A stretch of 64,000 nt of DNA from Pseudomonas sp. BP8. GTDB taxonomy: Bacteria > Pseudomonadota > Gammaproteobacteria > Pseudomonadales > Pseudomonadaceae. Every line of letters starts with the position of its first letter. Positions within the stretch are counted from its first letter, which is position 1. The notes under the pieces were generated by a model, which saw nothing but the letters and a program-made list of their open reading frames with translations, was not told where the DNA came from and searched no databases. The stretch spans positions 5,548,501 to 5,612,500 of the forward strand of contig NZ_JAGINK010000001.1 in assembly GCF_017875955.1 (NCBI RefSeq), in the 5' to 3' direction. This document shows, piece by piece, positions 12,092 through 25,042 of the stretch. The translations under genes and the position numbers were made by a program.

Positions 12092-12475
12092 ATCGGCAGG
12101 ATCTTCCACACTTAGGGATGGAGGGCGGCCCCATGAGTCGCCCGAGCAGCCCTTGGGCCGCATGCGAACGAGCATTCTACCCGGAAACGATGGTGAGGAA
12201 AGTGGTGGATTTCCACGATGCTGGCACAGCGCTAGGGTGGGGACGTCTCTAACATAAGGACTTTTTTCCCAAGTTCAAGGTGTGGCGAAGATGAAACCTA
12301 TTGAGAATGACTCTCGCCCTATTGATCGACTCTGGCCTCTTCGCGGGCAAACTCGCGCCCACAAGGTTTACTGCGGCCTGCAGGAGCAGGTTTAGCCGCG
12401 AGGACGCCACAGCGACCAATGCAAAACCCGCCTTCTGTTAACATGGCGATTCTGTAACTTCCTGCGTATTCGCCC
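12092..12475. other. secA / dciA divergent intergenic region with degenerate REP
   Basis: These 384 bases separate the divergent secA and dciA genes and must hold both promoters. On the minus strand TAGAAT (12174-12179) with TTTCCT 16 bases upstream is a weak sigma-70 candidate for secA. A degenerate REP (GGCCTCTTCGCGGGCAAACT, from 12335) and a partial mate around 12378-12408 lie nearer dciA. I see no open reading frame or riboswitch. Confidence 0.5.
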
Positions 12476-12937
12476 ATGGCCTACAAACCTTCGCCCGCCC
12501 GGCCACCGGCCGCGCTCTTGCGCGGAGCCCGGCCCTTGCGCCTGCTACTGAACCAGGCCGAACGCCTGGCACACCTGCAGCGCCTGCTGGAAAGCCAACT
12601 GCAGCCGGCCGCCCGCGCCCACTGCCACTTGGCGTCCTGGCGCGATGGGGTGTTGCTGCTGGTCGTCACCGATGGCCATTGGGCTACGCGCCTGCGTTAT
12701 CAGCAAAAGCGTTTGCAACGTCAGTTGCTGGCGCTGGAGGCGTTTGGCAATTTGCACCGGATCCTGTTCAAGGTGCAGCCGCCGGTGACGCCGGCCAAGC
12801 GAAGCGGGCACGCGGCTGAGCTGTCCAGCGATGCTGCCGAGAGCATTCGCGATACTGCCGCTGGGATCAGTGATCCCAAGCTGAAGGCGGCACTTGAGCG
12901 GCTGGCTGCGCATGGCAAGGCCAAAGTACCGCGCTGA
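12476..12937 (+). CDS. dciA: DciA-like replicative helicase loader (DUF721)
   Basis: A 153-residue basic cytosolic protein of the DUF721/DciA family, the ancestral operator of DnaB helicase in bacteria that lack DnaC/DnaI. The conserved N-terminal KH-like region runs about 20-105 (LNQAERLAHLQRLLESQLQP, HLASWRDGVLLLVVTDGHWA, RLRYQQKRLQRQLL); the tail is poorly conserved. The position between secA and lpxC is the usual pseudomonad place for this family. Assignment rests on domain and context; helicase loading is known from homologues only. Confidence 0.85.
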   Translation: MAYKPSPARPPAALLRGARPLRLLLNQAERLAHLQRLLESQLQPAARAHCHLASWRDGVLLLVVTDGHWATRLRYQQKRLQRQLLALEAFGNLHRILFKVQPPVTPAKRSGHAAELSSDAAESIRDTAAGISDPKLKAALERLAAHGKAKVPR

Positions 12938-13018
12938 CCAGGCGCATGCCTTGCTGCTGAGCCACGCGCCTTACCCAGCACCCGGACATATAAAGGTTCT
13001 TCCCGGATTGTCTGGTTC

Positions 13019-13042
13019 TGGGGCTGGGGCTGGTTTTTGGGG
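13019..13042 (+). other. Guanine-tract head of repeat copy A
   Basis: The run TGGGGCTGGGGCTGGTTTTT followed by GGGG has three runs of four guanines and one of two. It could form a weak or two-layer G-quadruplex and directly abuts the left end of the modular repeat. Confidence 0.45.
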
Positions 13043-13368
13043 CTTATCCATTTGATGTGGTGCCACCACTGGCCCCTTCCGCCCTTACGGCGGGTCACTT
13101 TTTTTCTTGGAAAAAAGTAACCAAAAACCGCCTGCTCCTGCATCCGGCCCTTCGCTCCGGTCTTGCTCCGGGAGGACCGCGCTGTACGGCCCATCCTGGG
13201 CCTCAGCGCTTTCCGGCCATCCATGGCCTCCACCTCCCTGCGCAAGACCTCCACTCGGCCTCCTGAAGTCGCGAAGTTACGGGCGGCGTCTGAGCTGGCG
13301 TTGTCTTCGATAGTGGCAGGTGTGGGGGATATTCGGGCCTCTTCGCGGGGCAAGCCCGCTCCTACAGG
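13039..13368 (+). repeat. Modular dispersed repeat, copy A (3' module type 1)
   Basis: This copy fills most of the gap between convergent dciA and lpxC. Order of parts: GGGGCTTATCCATTTGATGT left end; CTTACGGCGGGTCAC box; hairpin ACTTTTTT-TCTTGG-AAAAAAGT (13097-13118); a GC-rich core with GGTCTTGCTCCGGGAGGACC and GGCCATCCATGGCC; CTCGGCCTCCTGAAGTCGCG; type 1 3' module beginning GAAGTTACGGGCGGCG; terminal REP (13334-13368). Compared with copies B, D and E it lacks about 20 bases of the core, probably lost between short CCCTC/CGCT repeats. Open frames across it exist on both strands and are not conserved as proteins. Confidence 0.85.
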
Positions 13369-13408
13369 TTTTTGCGTCGAATCCAAAATCTGCGCCAATC
13401 CTGTTGGT

Positions 13409-13444
13409 GCGGCGGTGCGGCGATCCGACATGCCCCGCGAAAAG
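13409..13444. repeat. Short GCGGTGCGGCGATCCGA repeat
   Basis: The sequence GGCGGTGCGGCGATCCGA followed by a purine/pyrimidine change and GCCCCGCGAA recurs near 36883-36915. Both copies sit beside copies of the modular repeat, so they may be a further accessory module or an independent REP variant. Confidence 0.55.
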
Positions 13445-13449
13445 GCCAT

Positions 13450-13476
13450 AAAAAAGGCCACCCGAAGGTGGCCTTA
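13450..13476 (-). terminator. Rho-independent terminator of lpxC
   Basis: On the minus strand AAGGCCACCTTCGGGTGGCCTT forms a 9-bp or longer stem with a TTCG-like loop, followed by six thymines. It lies 23 bases past the lpxC stop and closes the dcw cluster. Confidence 0.9.
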
Positions 13477-13498
13477 ATGAACTAGAGAGTGTTCGAAC

Positions 13499-14446
<948 letters not shown>

Positions 14447-14462
14447 TCAACAAAGGCTGGGG

Positions 14463-14471
14463 ATGATAACA
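14463..14471 (-). promoter_or_regulatory. Possible extended -10 promoter for lpxC
   Basis: TGTTATCAT on the minus strand fits an extended -10 (TGnTATnAT) in the 112-base ftsZ-lpxC gap, about 50 bases before the lpxC start. No clear -35 is seen. It would let lpxC be transcribed apart from ftsZ. Confidence 0.35.
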
Positions 14472-14522
14472 GACCCGACCTTTGCTGAATACCAATCACC
14501 TTTATACCCCTGATAAATTCCA

Positions 14523-15719
14523 TTAATCAGCCTGGCGACGCAAGAATGCCGGGATATCCAGGTAGTCCAAGTCATCCTGAGGGTTCAGTTTAGCTGCCGC
14601 GGCGGCGCCTGCATGAGCCTGGTTGCGCATCACGGTAGGACGCTCCAGGTCACGGTAGTTGACCGCTGGCTGCTCCTGACGGGCAGGTGCCGGGTTAGAC
14701 GCCTCGTAGGCCGCGTGCGCGGTCTGCAGGGTGTTGTCGACGATCTTCACCGGCTTCTCGATGCGCGCACCCAGGCCAGTAGCGACCACGGTGACGTGCA
14801 GCTCGTCGCGCATGTCCGGATCGATCACCGTGCCGACCTTGACCATCGCGTGGTCCGAGGCAAAGGCTTCGATGATGCTACCCACATCGGAGTACTCACC
14901 CAGCGACAGGTCAGGACCTGCGGTGATGTTCACCAGGATACCGCGTGCACCCTGCAGGTTGACGTCTTCGAGCAGCGGGTTGCGAATGGCCGCTTCGGTA
15001 GCCTCGCGCGCACGGTTAGGACCGCTGGCGCAGCCGGTCCCCATCATGGCCATGCCCATCTCGCCCATTACGGTACGTACGTCGGCGAAGTCGACGTTGA
15101 TCATGCCCGGACGCTTGATGATGTCGGAAATACCGCGCACGGCGCCGGCCAGCACGTCGTCAGCCTTGGCAAAGGCGGACAGCAGGCTGGCATCCTTGCC
15201 CAGGATGGTCAGCAGCTTCTCGTTGGGGATGGTGATCAGCGAGTCGACGCTCTCAGCCAGCATGCGGATGCCTTCATCGGCAATCTGCATGCGCTTGCGG
15301 CCTTCGAACGGGAACGGACGGGTCACCACGGCGACGGTGAGGATGCCCATTTCCTTCGCTACTTCAGCGATGATCGGCGCCGCACCGGTACCGGTACCGC
15401 CACCCATGCCAGTGGTGATGAACACCATGTTGGTGCCCTGCAGCACTTCGGCAATGCGCTCACGGTCTTCCAGCGCGGCCTGACGACCGACTTCCGGATT
15501 GGCGCCGGCGCCAAGACCCTTGGTCACGCCGGTACCCAGTTGCAAAATGGTCCGCGCGCCGATGCTTTTCAGCGCTTGAGCATCGGTGTTGGCGCAGATG
15601 AATTCCACGCCTTCGATGCTGCTCTTGACCATGTGATTGACGGCGTTACCGCCGCCACCACCGACGCCGATCACCTTGATGACCGGACTTTGCGGGACGT
15701 TGTCTACGAGCTCGAACAT
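14523..15719 (-). CDS. ftsZ: Cell division GTPase FtsZ
   Basis: The 398-residue tubulin homologue polymerises into the Z ring. It shows the tubulin GTP signature GGGTGTG (106-112), an N-terminal GVGGGGGNAVNHM loop, the T7 catalytic loop INVDFADVRTVM, a variable linker rich in A/Q/P, and the conserved C-terminal peptide DYLDIPAFLRRQ that binds FtsA and ZipA. GGAGAGGG lies just before the ATG. It follows ftsA after 55 bases. Confidence 0.99.
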   Translation of the reverse strand: MFELVDNVPQSPVIKVIGVGGGGGNAVNHMVKSSIEGVEFICANTDAQALKSIGARTILQLGTGVTKGLGAGANPEVGRQAALEDRERIAEVLQGTNMVFITTGMGGGTGTGAAPIIAEVAKEMGILTVAVVTRPFPFEGRKRMQIADEGIRMLAESVDSLITIPNEKLLTILGKDASLLSAFAKADDVLAGAVRGISDIIKRPGMINVDFADVRTVMGEMGMAMMGTGCASGPNRAREATEAAIRNPLLEDVNLQGARGILVNITAGPDLSLGEYSDVGSIIEAFASDHAMVKVGTVIDPDMRDELHVTVVATGLGARIEKPVKIVDNTLQTAHAAYEASNPAPARQEQPAVNYRDLERPTVMRNQAHAGAAAAAKLNPQDDLDYLDIPAFLRRQAD

Positions 15720-15774
15720 TTTCCCTCTCCTTACAGTTCTCTAGTTGTCGCGCCTACCACTACTGCTTTGAAAC

Positions 15775-17037
15775 TTAGAAATTGCCCTGGACCCAACGCT
15801 TGAATCGCTCAAGCACTGGAGCCTTCGGTTCATCGCCATAGCTGTTGTTGCTGCTGTTGCTGTTACCGGTCAGGATCAGGTCTTCGGACTGCTTGAGCAG
15901 GCCGTAGGTGAGCAAGCCCACACCGGTGGAATAGATCGGGTTGCGCACCACGTCGCTGAGCCCCCGAACGCTGTGCGGTACGCCCAGGCGTACCGGCATG
16001 TGGAAGATTTCCTCGGCCAGTTCAACGGCGCCTTCCATCTTCGCGGTGCCGCCGGTCAGGACGATGCCGGCAGGCACCAGGTCCTCGTAGCCGCTGCGGC
16101 GCAGCTCGGCCTGGATCAGGGTGAACAGCTCGTCGTAACGCGGCTCGACCACTTCGGCCAAGGCCTGGCGCGACAGCTCGCGCGGCGGACGGTCGCCGAC
16201 GCTTGGCACCTTGATGGTTTCGCCGGCACCGGCCAGCTTGGCCAGGGCGCAGGCGTAGCGGATCTTGATTTCTTCGGCGTACTGGGTCGGCGTGCGCAGG
16301 GCCATGGCGATGTCGTTGGTGACCTGGTCGCCAGCAATCGGGATCACCGCGGTGTGGCGGATCGCGCCTTCGGTGAAGATGGCGATGTCGGTGGTACCGC
16401 CGCCAATGTCCACCAGGCACACGCCCAGTTCTTTCTCGTCATCGGTCAGCACCGAGTAGGCCGAAGCCAGTTGCTCGAGGATGATGTCGTCGATTTCCAG
16501 GCCGCAGCGGCGCACGCACTTCTCGATGTTCTGCGCGGCGTTGACAGCGCAGGTCACCACGTGGACCTTGGCTTCCAGACGCACCCCCGACATGCCCAGT
16601 GGCTCGCGCACGCCTTCCTGGTTGTCGATCACGTAGTCCTGCGGCAGGGTGTGCAGCACCCGCTGGTCAGCCGGGATGGCCACTGCCTGCGCAGCATCGA
16701 GCACCCGTTCGAGGTCGGCGGCGCTGACTTCACGATCACGGATGGCGACGATGCCGTGGGAGTTCAGGCTGCGGATATGGTTACCGGCAACACCGACGAA
16801 CGCCGAGTGGATCCGGCAACCAGCCATCAGCTGGGCCTCTTCGACAGCGCGCTGGATCGACTGCACGGTCGACTCGATGTTGACTACCACGCCCTTTTTC
16901 AGGCCGCGGGACGGGTGGGTGCCGATACCGACAATCTCCAGGGTACCGTCTTCGCCGACTTCACCCACCAGCGCCACCACCTTGGAGGTGCCAATGTCGA
17001 GCCCGACGATCATTTTGCCGCTATGCGCGTTTGCCAT
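15775..17037 (-). CDS. ftsA: Cell division actin-like protein FtsA
   Basis: A 420-residue actin-family ATPase that tethers FtsZ to the membrane. Phosphate-1 loop VGLDIGTSKVVALVGE, the 1C domain with SHGIVAIRDREVSAADLERV, phosphate-2 CLVDIGGGTTDIAIF, and adenosine motif GIVLTGGTAKMEG are visible. The end VLERFKRWVQGNF is the amphipathic membrane-targeting helix. Length equals E. coli FtsA (420). It lies between ftsQ (14-base gap) and ftsZ. Confidence 0.99.
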   Translation of the reverse strand: MANAHSGKMIVGLDIGTSKVVALVGEVGEDGTLEIVGIGTHPSRGLKKGVVVNIESTVQSIQRAVEEAQLMAGCRIHSAFVGVAGNHIRSLNSHGIVAIRDREVSAADLERVLDAAQAVAIPADQRVLHTLPQDYVIDNQEGVREPLGMSGVRLEAKVHVVTCAVNAAQNIEKCVRRCGLEIDDIILEQLASAYSVLTDDEKELGVCLVDIGGGTTDIAIFTEGAIRHTAVIPIAGDQVTNDIAMALRTPTQYAEEIKIRYACALAKLAGAGETIKVPSVGDRPPRELSRQALAEVVEPRYDELFTLIQAELRRSGYEDLVPAGIVLTGGTAKMEGAVELAEEIFHMPVRLGVPHSVRGLSDVVRNPIYSTGVGLLTYGLLKQSEDLILTGNSNSSNNSYGDEPKAPVLERFKRWVQGNF

Positions 17038-17051
17038 GGTCCTGCCTCTCT

Positions 17052-17921
17052 CTAATTCTTCGCAACGGCGGGTTGGGCCGTCGTCGGTGCAATCGGTTCC
17101 CGCCAGCCAACAGCCAATCCGTTGGCGTAACGCAGATCAACGCGGGCGATATTGGTGATCTGCTCTTTGAGTGTCTTGTCGTAAATGGCAATGAAACGGC
17201 GCATCTTTTCCACCAGATGGTCGCGCCCCAACAGCAGCTCGATGCCAGGACCGGCGCTACCGGCACCGGTGGTCAGGAACCAGCTGCCGCGCTCGCGCAG
17301 CTCCAGGCGAGCAATGGAAAAGCCCATCGGGCGCAGCATCTGGCTCAATACCTGATACTGCTGCATGACTTGTTGCTGAGCGCGCTGCGGCCCGAACAGC
17401 TGCGGCAGGTGCTCATAATTGGCCAGCTCGCGCGGGGTGAATGCCTGGCCCTGGTTGTTGAGCAAGGCTTCGGCACCCCAGCGTGCCACTGGCAGTTGTT
17501 CTTCGAGGCGGATCACCACTTCGTCCGGCCACACCCGCCGCACTTCGGCATGGGCGATCCAGGGCATCTGCTCGAGCTCGGCGCGCATCGCGCTGAGGTC
17601 GACACTGAAGAAGCTGGCTGCGGTGAACGGCGCAATGCGCTGCTGCACCGCCTGCTGGCTGATGTAGCTGAGGTCGCCCTGCACGGCGATCTTGGTGATC
17701 GGCCGGTCGGCGTAGGGCATCAGGCGGATCGCACCTTCGTAGGCAGCAAAACCTGCAGCGACCAGCAGCACCGGCCACAGCAGACGCTTGAACACACTGA
17801 AGTTGGCCTTCGGCAGGCGCGCCGACATCGGCTCCTGGGCCACCATTCGGCTGGCGCCACGGGGCACCGGCTTGTTACGGCCGGGAGCGGGTTGCTGATG
17901 TCGAAGCATCGCGCCTTGCAT
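17052..17921 (-). CDS. ftsQ: Cell division protein FtsQ
   Basis: A 289-residue bitopic divisome protein that binds FtsB and FtsL in the periplasm. A basic cytosolic tail of about 48 residues precedes one membrane helix (about 48-66, [19 protein letters not shown]), then the POTRA domain (about 73-140; [20 protein letters not shown]) and the beta domain ending in [13 protein letters not shown]. The ddlB stop is 5 bases upstream, consistent with co-translation. Confidence 0.97.
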   Translation of the reverse strand: MQGAMLRHQQPAPGRNKPVPRGASRMVAQEPMSARLPKANFSVFKRLLWPVLLVAAGFAAYEGAIRLMPYADRPITKIAVQGDLSYISQQAVQQRIAPFTAASFFSVDLSAMRAELEQMPWIAHAEVRRVWPDEVVIRLEEQLPVARWGAEALLNNQGQAFTPRELANYEHLPQLFGPQRAQQQVMQQYQVLSQMLRPMGFSIARLELRERGSWFLTTGAGSAGPGIELLLGRDHLVEKMRRFIAIYDKTLKEQITNIARVDLRYANGLAVGWREPIAPTTAQPAVAKN

Positions 17922-17926
17922 GATGG

Positions 17927-20326
<2,400 letters not shown>

Positions 20327-20334
<8 letters not shown>

Positions 20335-21406
20335 GGGCCACCTCCAGGCAGATATCGACCACGGTGCTGGTTGCGGCAGGCTTGGCCAGGCGCCGTGCGG
20401 TGCCAGCCATGGTGTTGAGTTTCTCGGGTTGCATCAGCACCTCGTTCAGGCGTTCAGCGAGCTGCGCTGCGCCAGTTGTCGCTTGTGGCATGAGGAAGGC
20501 AGCGCCTTCCCGAGCCAGATAATGGGCGTTGTGGGTCTGGTGGTCGTCGATGGCGTGGGGCAAAGGCACCAGCATCGAGGGCAGGCCTGCCGCCGCGAGT
20601 TCGCTGACGGTCAGGGCACCGGCCCGGCATACCACCATGTCGGCCCAGCCATAGGCGTGGGCCATGTCCTTGATGAAGGGCTCTACCTGAGCCTCGACCC
20701 CGGCTTCGCGATAACGCTCGGCGGTGATCGGTGCATGCTGCTTGCCAGCCTGGTGAAACACCTCTGGGCGTAGCGCTGCAGACACCTCCGACAGGGCCTT
20801 AGGTAGCAATTTGTTCAATGGTTCCGCACCCAGGCTGCCGCCGAGTACCAACAGCCGCGCACGGCGCTCGCTCAGGGGCGCACGCTGGGCCTCGAGGAAC
20901 AGTTCCGGGCGTACCGGGTTGCCGGTGGTCCGGCGCTTGTCGCTGGCGGCAAAAGTGTCCGGGAAAGCTTCGCAGACACGCGCCGCCAGCGGCACCAGCA
21001 GGCGATTGGCGGTACCCGCGCGGGCATTCTGTTCGTGGATCACCAGCGGTACACCGCAGAGCTTGGCAGCCACGCCGCCTGGCCCGGTGACATAGCCGCC
21101 GAAGCCGATCACGCAGACCGGTTTCAGTTGGCGAATGATCGTGCGCGCCTGCAGCACGGCCTTGATCAGGGTGAACGGCGCCTTGAGCAGCGACAGCTTG
21201 CCCTTGCCACGCAGGCCGCTGACCTGGATCAGGTGCAAGGGCAAGCCGGCTTGCGGGACCAGTTCGTTCTCGATCCCACGCGGGGTGCCTAGCCAGTGCA
21301 CGCTGTAGCCGCGCGCCTGGAACTCACGGGCGCAGGCCAGCGCCGGGAACACATGGCCACCGGTGCCGCCCGCCATGATCAAGACGTTTTTGCCGTCAGC
21401 GGCCAT
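20327..21406 (-). CDS. murG: UDP-GlcNAc:lipid I N-acetylglucosaminyltransferase
   Basis: The 359-residue peripheral membrane GT-B enzyme makes lipid II from lipid I. It has the N-terminal glycine loop [17 protein letters not shown], the lipid-binding [26 protein letters not shown], and the donor-sugar site [19 protein letters not shown] plus LPHAIDDHQ. The ATG at 21406 follows GAGGAG at good spacing; the open frame to 21445 lies inside ftsW. The start overlaps the ftsW stop by 11 bases. Confidence 0.98.
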
Positions 21407-22610
21407 GAGTGGTCTCCTCGGCAAAATCGCTTTCATTGAATTCATGCTCTTCGCTGCCCAGGTGGGTGCGACTCTCCCACTCGATCCTTAACAGCAGCCC
21501 GACACAGGCACAGCAGATCACCAGCGAGCTGCCGCCGTAACTGAGGAAAGGCAGGGTCAGGCCCTTGGTCGGCAGCAGGCCGACGTTCACCCCGATGTTG
21601 ATCAGGAACTGACCAATCCACAGGAAGGCCAGGCCAAACGCCATGTAGGCGGCAAAGTATTGCTTGGCCTTTTCTGCCCACAGGCCGATGTACAGCGCCC
21701 GCACGGTGACGAACACGAACAGCGCCACGGTGCACAGCGTACCGACCACACCCAGCTCTTCGGCCAGAACCGAGAAGACGAAGTCGGTGTGCGCCTCAGG
21801 CAGGTAGAACTGCTTCTGCACGCTGTTGCCCAGGCCAACGCCCAGCCACTCGCCACGACCAAAGGCGATCAGCGCCTGGGTCAGCTGGTAGCCGGAGCCG
21901 AACTGATCCGACCACGGGTCGGTAAAGGTGATCAGACGCGCCATTCGATAGGGCTGCGCCTGGACCAGGACAAACACCGCGACCACCGCCAGGACCACCA
22001 TCAGCGAGAAGCGGAACAGCCCCACCCCGCCAAGGAACAGCATCGCCGCCGCGGCGCCCATCATCACCACAGTGGCGCCGAAGTCCGGCTCCATCAGCAG
22101 CAGGCCGGCCATTGGCAGGAGGACGATGAACGGCTTGAAGAAGCCCATCCAGCTCTCGCGCACTTCCTGCTGGCGACGCACCAGGTAACCGGCCAGGTAG
22201 ATGACCACGAAGACCTTGGCGATCTCCGACGGCTGCACGTTGAAGAAGCTGAAGCCGATCCAGCGCATCGAACCGTTCACTTCACGGCCAATACCCGGCA
22301 CCAGCACCAGGAACAGCAAGCCAAAGGCACCGAGCAGCATCAGGAAGCCCATGCGCTGCCAGGTGGCGATCGGCACCATCATGGTCATGCCACAGGCCAC
22401 CAGGCCCAGAGCGACGTAAATCAGGTGGCGGAACATGTGATAGAGCGGGTTGCCCGACTGCACCGCAGCCACTTCCGACGAGGCCGAGGTGATCATCACC
22501 AGGCCCAGGCCAAGCAGCGCCAGGCAGCCAGCGAGGAAGGCAAAGTCGAGATCGATGCCACGGCCACTGATCAGCGGCGACGGGTACGGCTTGAGGATGC
22601 CGAAGATCAT
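21396..22610 (-). CDS. ftsW: Lipid II polymerase FtsW (SEDS family)
   Basis: A 404-residue polytopic membrane glycosyltransferase that polymerises septal peptidoglycan with FtsI. About ten helices are evident; SEDS signatures are GREVNGSMRWIGFSFFNVQP, LEPDFGATVVM and the ending LPTKGLTLPFLSYGGSS. The chosen start (MIFGILKPYPSPLISGRG) gives ATGA overlap with murD; the longer open frame lies in murD. The upstream cytosolic tail is about 20 residues. Confidence 0.97.
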   Translation of the reverse strand: MIFGILKPYPSPLISGRGIDLDFAFLAGCLALLGLGLVMITSASSEVAAVQSGNPLYHMFRHLIYVALGLVACGMTMMVPIATWQRMGFLMLLGAFGLLFLVLVPGIGREVNGSMRWIGFSFFNVQPSEIAKVFVVIYLAGYLVRRQQEVRESWMGFFKPFIVLLPMAGLLLMEPDFGATVVMMGAAAAMLFLGGVGLFRFSLMVVLAVVAVFVLVQAQPYRMARLITFTDPWSDQFGSGYQLTQALIAFGRGEWLGVGLGNSVQKQFYLPEAHTDFVFSVLAEELGVVGTLCTVALFVFVTVRALYIGLWAEKAKQYFAAYMAFGLAFLWIGQFLINIGVNVGLLPTKGLTLPFLSYGGSSLVICCACVGLLLRIEWESRTHLGSEEHEFNESDFAEETTHGR

Positions 22611-23953
22611 GCCAGACCTCCCGCCGCCTGGGCGAACAGGCGCCCACGCTCTTCGAAGTTCTTGAACATGTCGAGGCTGGCACAGGCCGGCGAGAGCAAT
22701 ACCGCGTCGCCGGATTGCGCCAGCGCTGCGCACTGCTGCACGGCCTCGTCGAGGGTCTGCACACGAACCTGCTGCACGCCCTCGCCCAAGGCTTGAGCGA
22801 GTCGCTCGGCATCACGACCGAGCAGAACCACGGCGCGGCAATAACGGCCGACCGGCTCGCGCAGGGCCGAGAAGTCGGCACCCTTGCCGTCGCCACCGGC
22901 GATCAACACCAGCTTGCCGTCGATATCGGCGCCCAGGCCTTCGATGGCCGCCAGCGCGGCACCGACATTGGTAGCCTTGGAATCGTCGTACCAGTTGACG
23001 CCATTGCGCTCGCGCACCCACTGGCAACGATGGGCCAGGCCGCCGAACTCGCGCAGGGCCTCGAGCATCGGCTCAAAAGGCAAACCCACGGCATGGCCGA
23101 GGGCCAGCGCCGCCAGGGCGTTGCTCTGGTTGTGAGCGCCGCGGACTTTCAGCTCGCGCACCGGCATCAGGGTCTGGAACTCGAATGCCAGGCACTTCTC
23201 GCCGTCGACTTCACGCAGGCCAAAGGCCTTGAAGTCTGGCGCGTTCAAGCCAAAGCTCCAGCACGGGCGACCTTCAACCGGCAACGGCCGGCTAAGGGCG
23301 TCCTGGCGGTTCACCACGACCTGATTGGCACCGCGGAAGATGCGGTGCTTGGCCAGGTGATAAGCCGGCAGGCCACTGTAGCGATCCATGTGGTCTTCGC
23401 TGATGTTGAGCACGGTGGCCACTTCGGCATTGAGCTGATCGGTGGTCTCCAGCTGAAAACTGGACAGTTCCATCACGTACAGCTCGACGCTGTCGTCGAG
23501 CAGGTCAAGCGCTGGCGTACCCAGGTTGCCGCCAACCGCGACGCGCTTGCCGGCCTTGGCCGCCATCTCACCGACCAGGGTGGTCACCGTGCTCTTGGCG
23601 TTCGAGCCACTGATGGCAATGATTGGCGCCTTGGTGTTACGCGCGAACAGCTCGATGTCGCCGGACAGCTTGACGCCACGCGCGGCTGCTTGCTGCAGGG
23701 CCGGGGTGGCCAAGGCCAGACCCGGGCTCACGTACAACTCGTTGGCGCGGCAGAGGAAGTCCACGTCGAGTTCGCCACAGCGTACTTCCACCTGCGGGTA
23801 GTCACGGCGCAGGGTGTCCAGTTCCGGCGGTTGCTCGCGAGTGTCGGCGACCGCAAAGGCAATGCCCCGGCTCGCCAGGAAGCGAACCAGGGACATGCCG
23901 CTCTTGCCGAGGCCGACAACGATGCGGAATTGGTCGGAAGCGATCAGTGACAC
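22607..23953 (-). CDS. murD: UDP-N-acetylmuramoyl-L-alanine--D-glutamate ligase
   Basis: The 448-residue cytosolic Mur ligase adds D-glutamate. It has the N-terminal Rossmann fold (RIVVGLGKSGMSLVRFLA), the ATP loop SGSNAKST (115-122), LNISEDHMDRY and WYDDSKATNVGA. It starts with GTG (reads VSLIASD), six bases after mraY. Confidence 0.98.
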   Translation of the reverse strand: MSLIASDQFRIVVGLGKSGMSLVRFLASRGIAFAVADTREQPPELDTLRRDYPQVEVRCGELDVDFLCRANELYVSPGLALATPALQQAAARGVKLSGDIELFARNTKAPIIAISGSNAKSTVTTLVGEMAAKAGKRVAVGGNLGTPALDLLDDSVELYVMELSSFQLETTDQLNAEVATVLNISEDHMDRYSGLPAYHLAKHRIFRGANQVVVNRQDALSRPLPVEGRPCWSFGLNAPDFKAFGLREVDGEKCLAFEFQTLMPVRELKVRGAHNQSNALAALALGHAVGLPFEPMLEALREFGGLAHRCQWVRERNGVNWYDDSKATNVGAALAAIEGLGADIDGKLVLIAGGDGKGADFSALREPVGRYCRAVVLLGRDAERLAQALGEGVQQVRVQTLDEAVQQCAALAQSGDAVLLSPACASLDMFKNFEERGRLFAQAAGGLA

Positions 23954-23959
23954 GCTCGT

Positions 23960-25042
23960 CTACCTCAGTTTCAGGGTTGCAAGGCCGATCAGCACCAGGA
24001 TCACGGTGATAATCCAGAAGCGGACGATCACCCGTGGTTCAGGCCAACCCTTGAGTTCAAAGTGGTGGTGAATCGGCGCCATACGGAATACGCGCTTGCC
24101 GGTCAACTTGAACGACGCGACCTGGATAACCACCGACAGGGTTTCCATGACGAACACGCCACCCATGATGAACAGGACGATTTCCTGGCGCACGATCACG
24201 GCGATGGTGCCCAGCGCGGCGCCCAGTGCCAGTGCACCGACGTCACCCATGAAGACCTGGGCCGGATAGGTGTTGAACCAGAGGAAGCCCAGCCCGGCAC
24301 CGATCAGGGCGCCGCAGAACACGATCAGTTCGCCGGCACCGGGTACGTAAGGGATCAGCAGGTATTCGGCGAACTTCACGTTACCCGACAGGTAGCAGAA
24401 GATGCCCAGCGCACCCCCGACCATCACGGTGGGCATGATCGCCAGGCCATCGAGGCCGTCGGTCAGGTTGACCGCGTTGCTCGAGCCGACGATGACGAAA
24501 TAGGTCAGCACCACGAAGCCGATACCCAAGGCAATCGTGACGTCCTTGGCGAATGGCACGATCAGCGTGGTTTCGACGCTGGTCGGTGCAGTCATGTACA
24601 GGAAGATCGCCGCGCCCAGGCCGAACACCGACTGCCAGAAGTACTTCCAGCGGCTCGGCAGGCCACGCGAATTCTTTTCGATTACCTTGCGATAGTCGTC
24701 GACCCAGCCGATGGCACCAAACAGCAGGGTCACGATCAGTACGACCCAGACATAGCGGTTGCTCAGGTCAGCCCAAAGCAAGGTGCTGATGGCGATGGCC
24801 GACAGGATCAAGGCGCCACCCATGGTCGGCGTACCCGACTTGGACAGGTGCGATTGTGGACCGTCGTTGCGCACAGCCTGACCGATCTGACGGATCTGCA
24901 GGGTACGAATCATCCAAGGGCCCAGCCACAGCGACAGCGACAGCGCGGTCAGTACACCGAGAATCCCGCGCAGGGACAGGTACTGGAAGACCGCGAAGCC
25001 TTTGTGGAACTGCTGCAGATACTCAGCCAACAGCAAAAGCAT
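23960..25042 (-). CDS. mraY: Phospho-MurNAc-pentapeptide translocase MraY
   Basis: A 360-residue membrane enzyme with about ten helices that links phospho-MurNAc-pentapeptide to undecaprenyl phosphate to make lipid I. The catalytic signatures are [20 protein letters not shown] (Asp-Asp pair), [14 protein letters not shown] and [14 protein letters not shown]. The ATG shares one base with the murF stop (TAATG), so it is coupled. The open frame extends slightly upstream into murF but is not conserved there. Confidence 0.98.
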   Translation of the reverse strand: MLLLLAEYLQQFHKGFAVFQYLSLRGILGVLTALSLSLWLGPWMIRTLQIRQIGQAVRNDGPQSHLSKSGTPTMGGALILSAIAISTLLWADLSNRYVWVVLIVTLLFGAIGWVDDYRKVIEKNSRGLPSRWKYFWQSVFGLGAAIFLYMTAPTSVETTLIVPFAKDVTIALGIGFVVLTYFVIVGSSNAVNLTDGLDGLAIMPTVMVGGALGIFCYLSGNVKFAEYLLIPYVPGAGELIVFCGALIGAGLGFLWFNTYPAQVFMGDVGALALGAALGTIAVIVRQEIVLFIMGGVFVMETLSVVIQVASFKLTGKRVFRMAPIHHHFELKGWPEPRVIVRFWIITVILVLIGLATLKLR

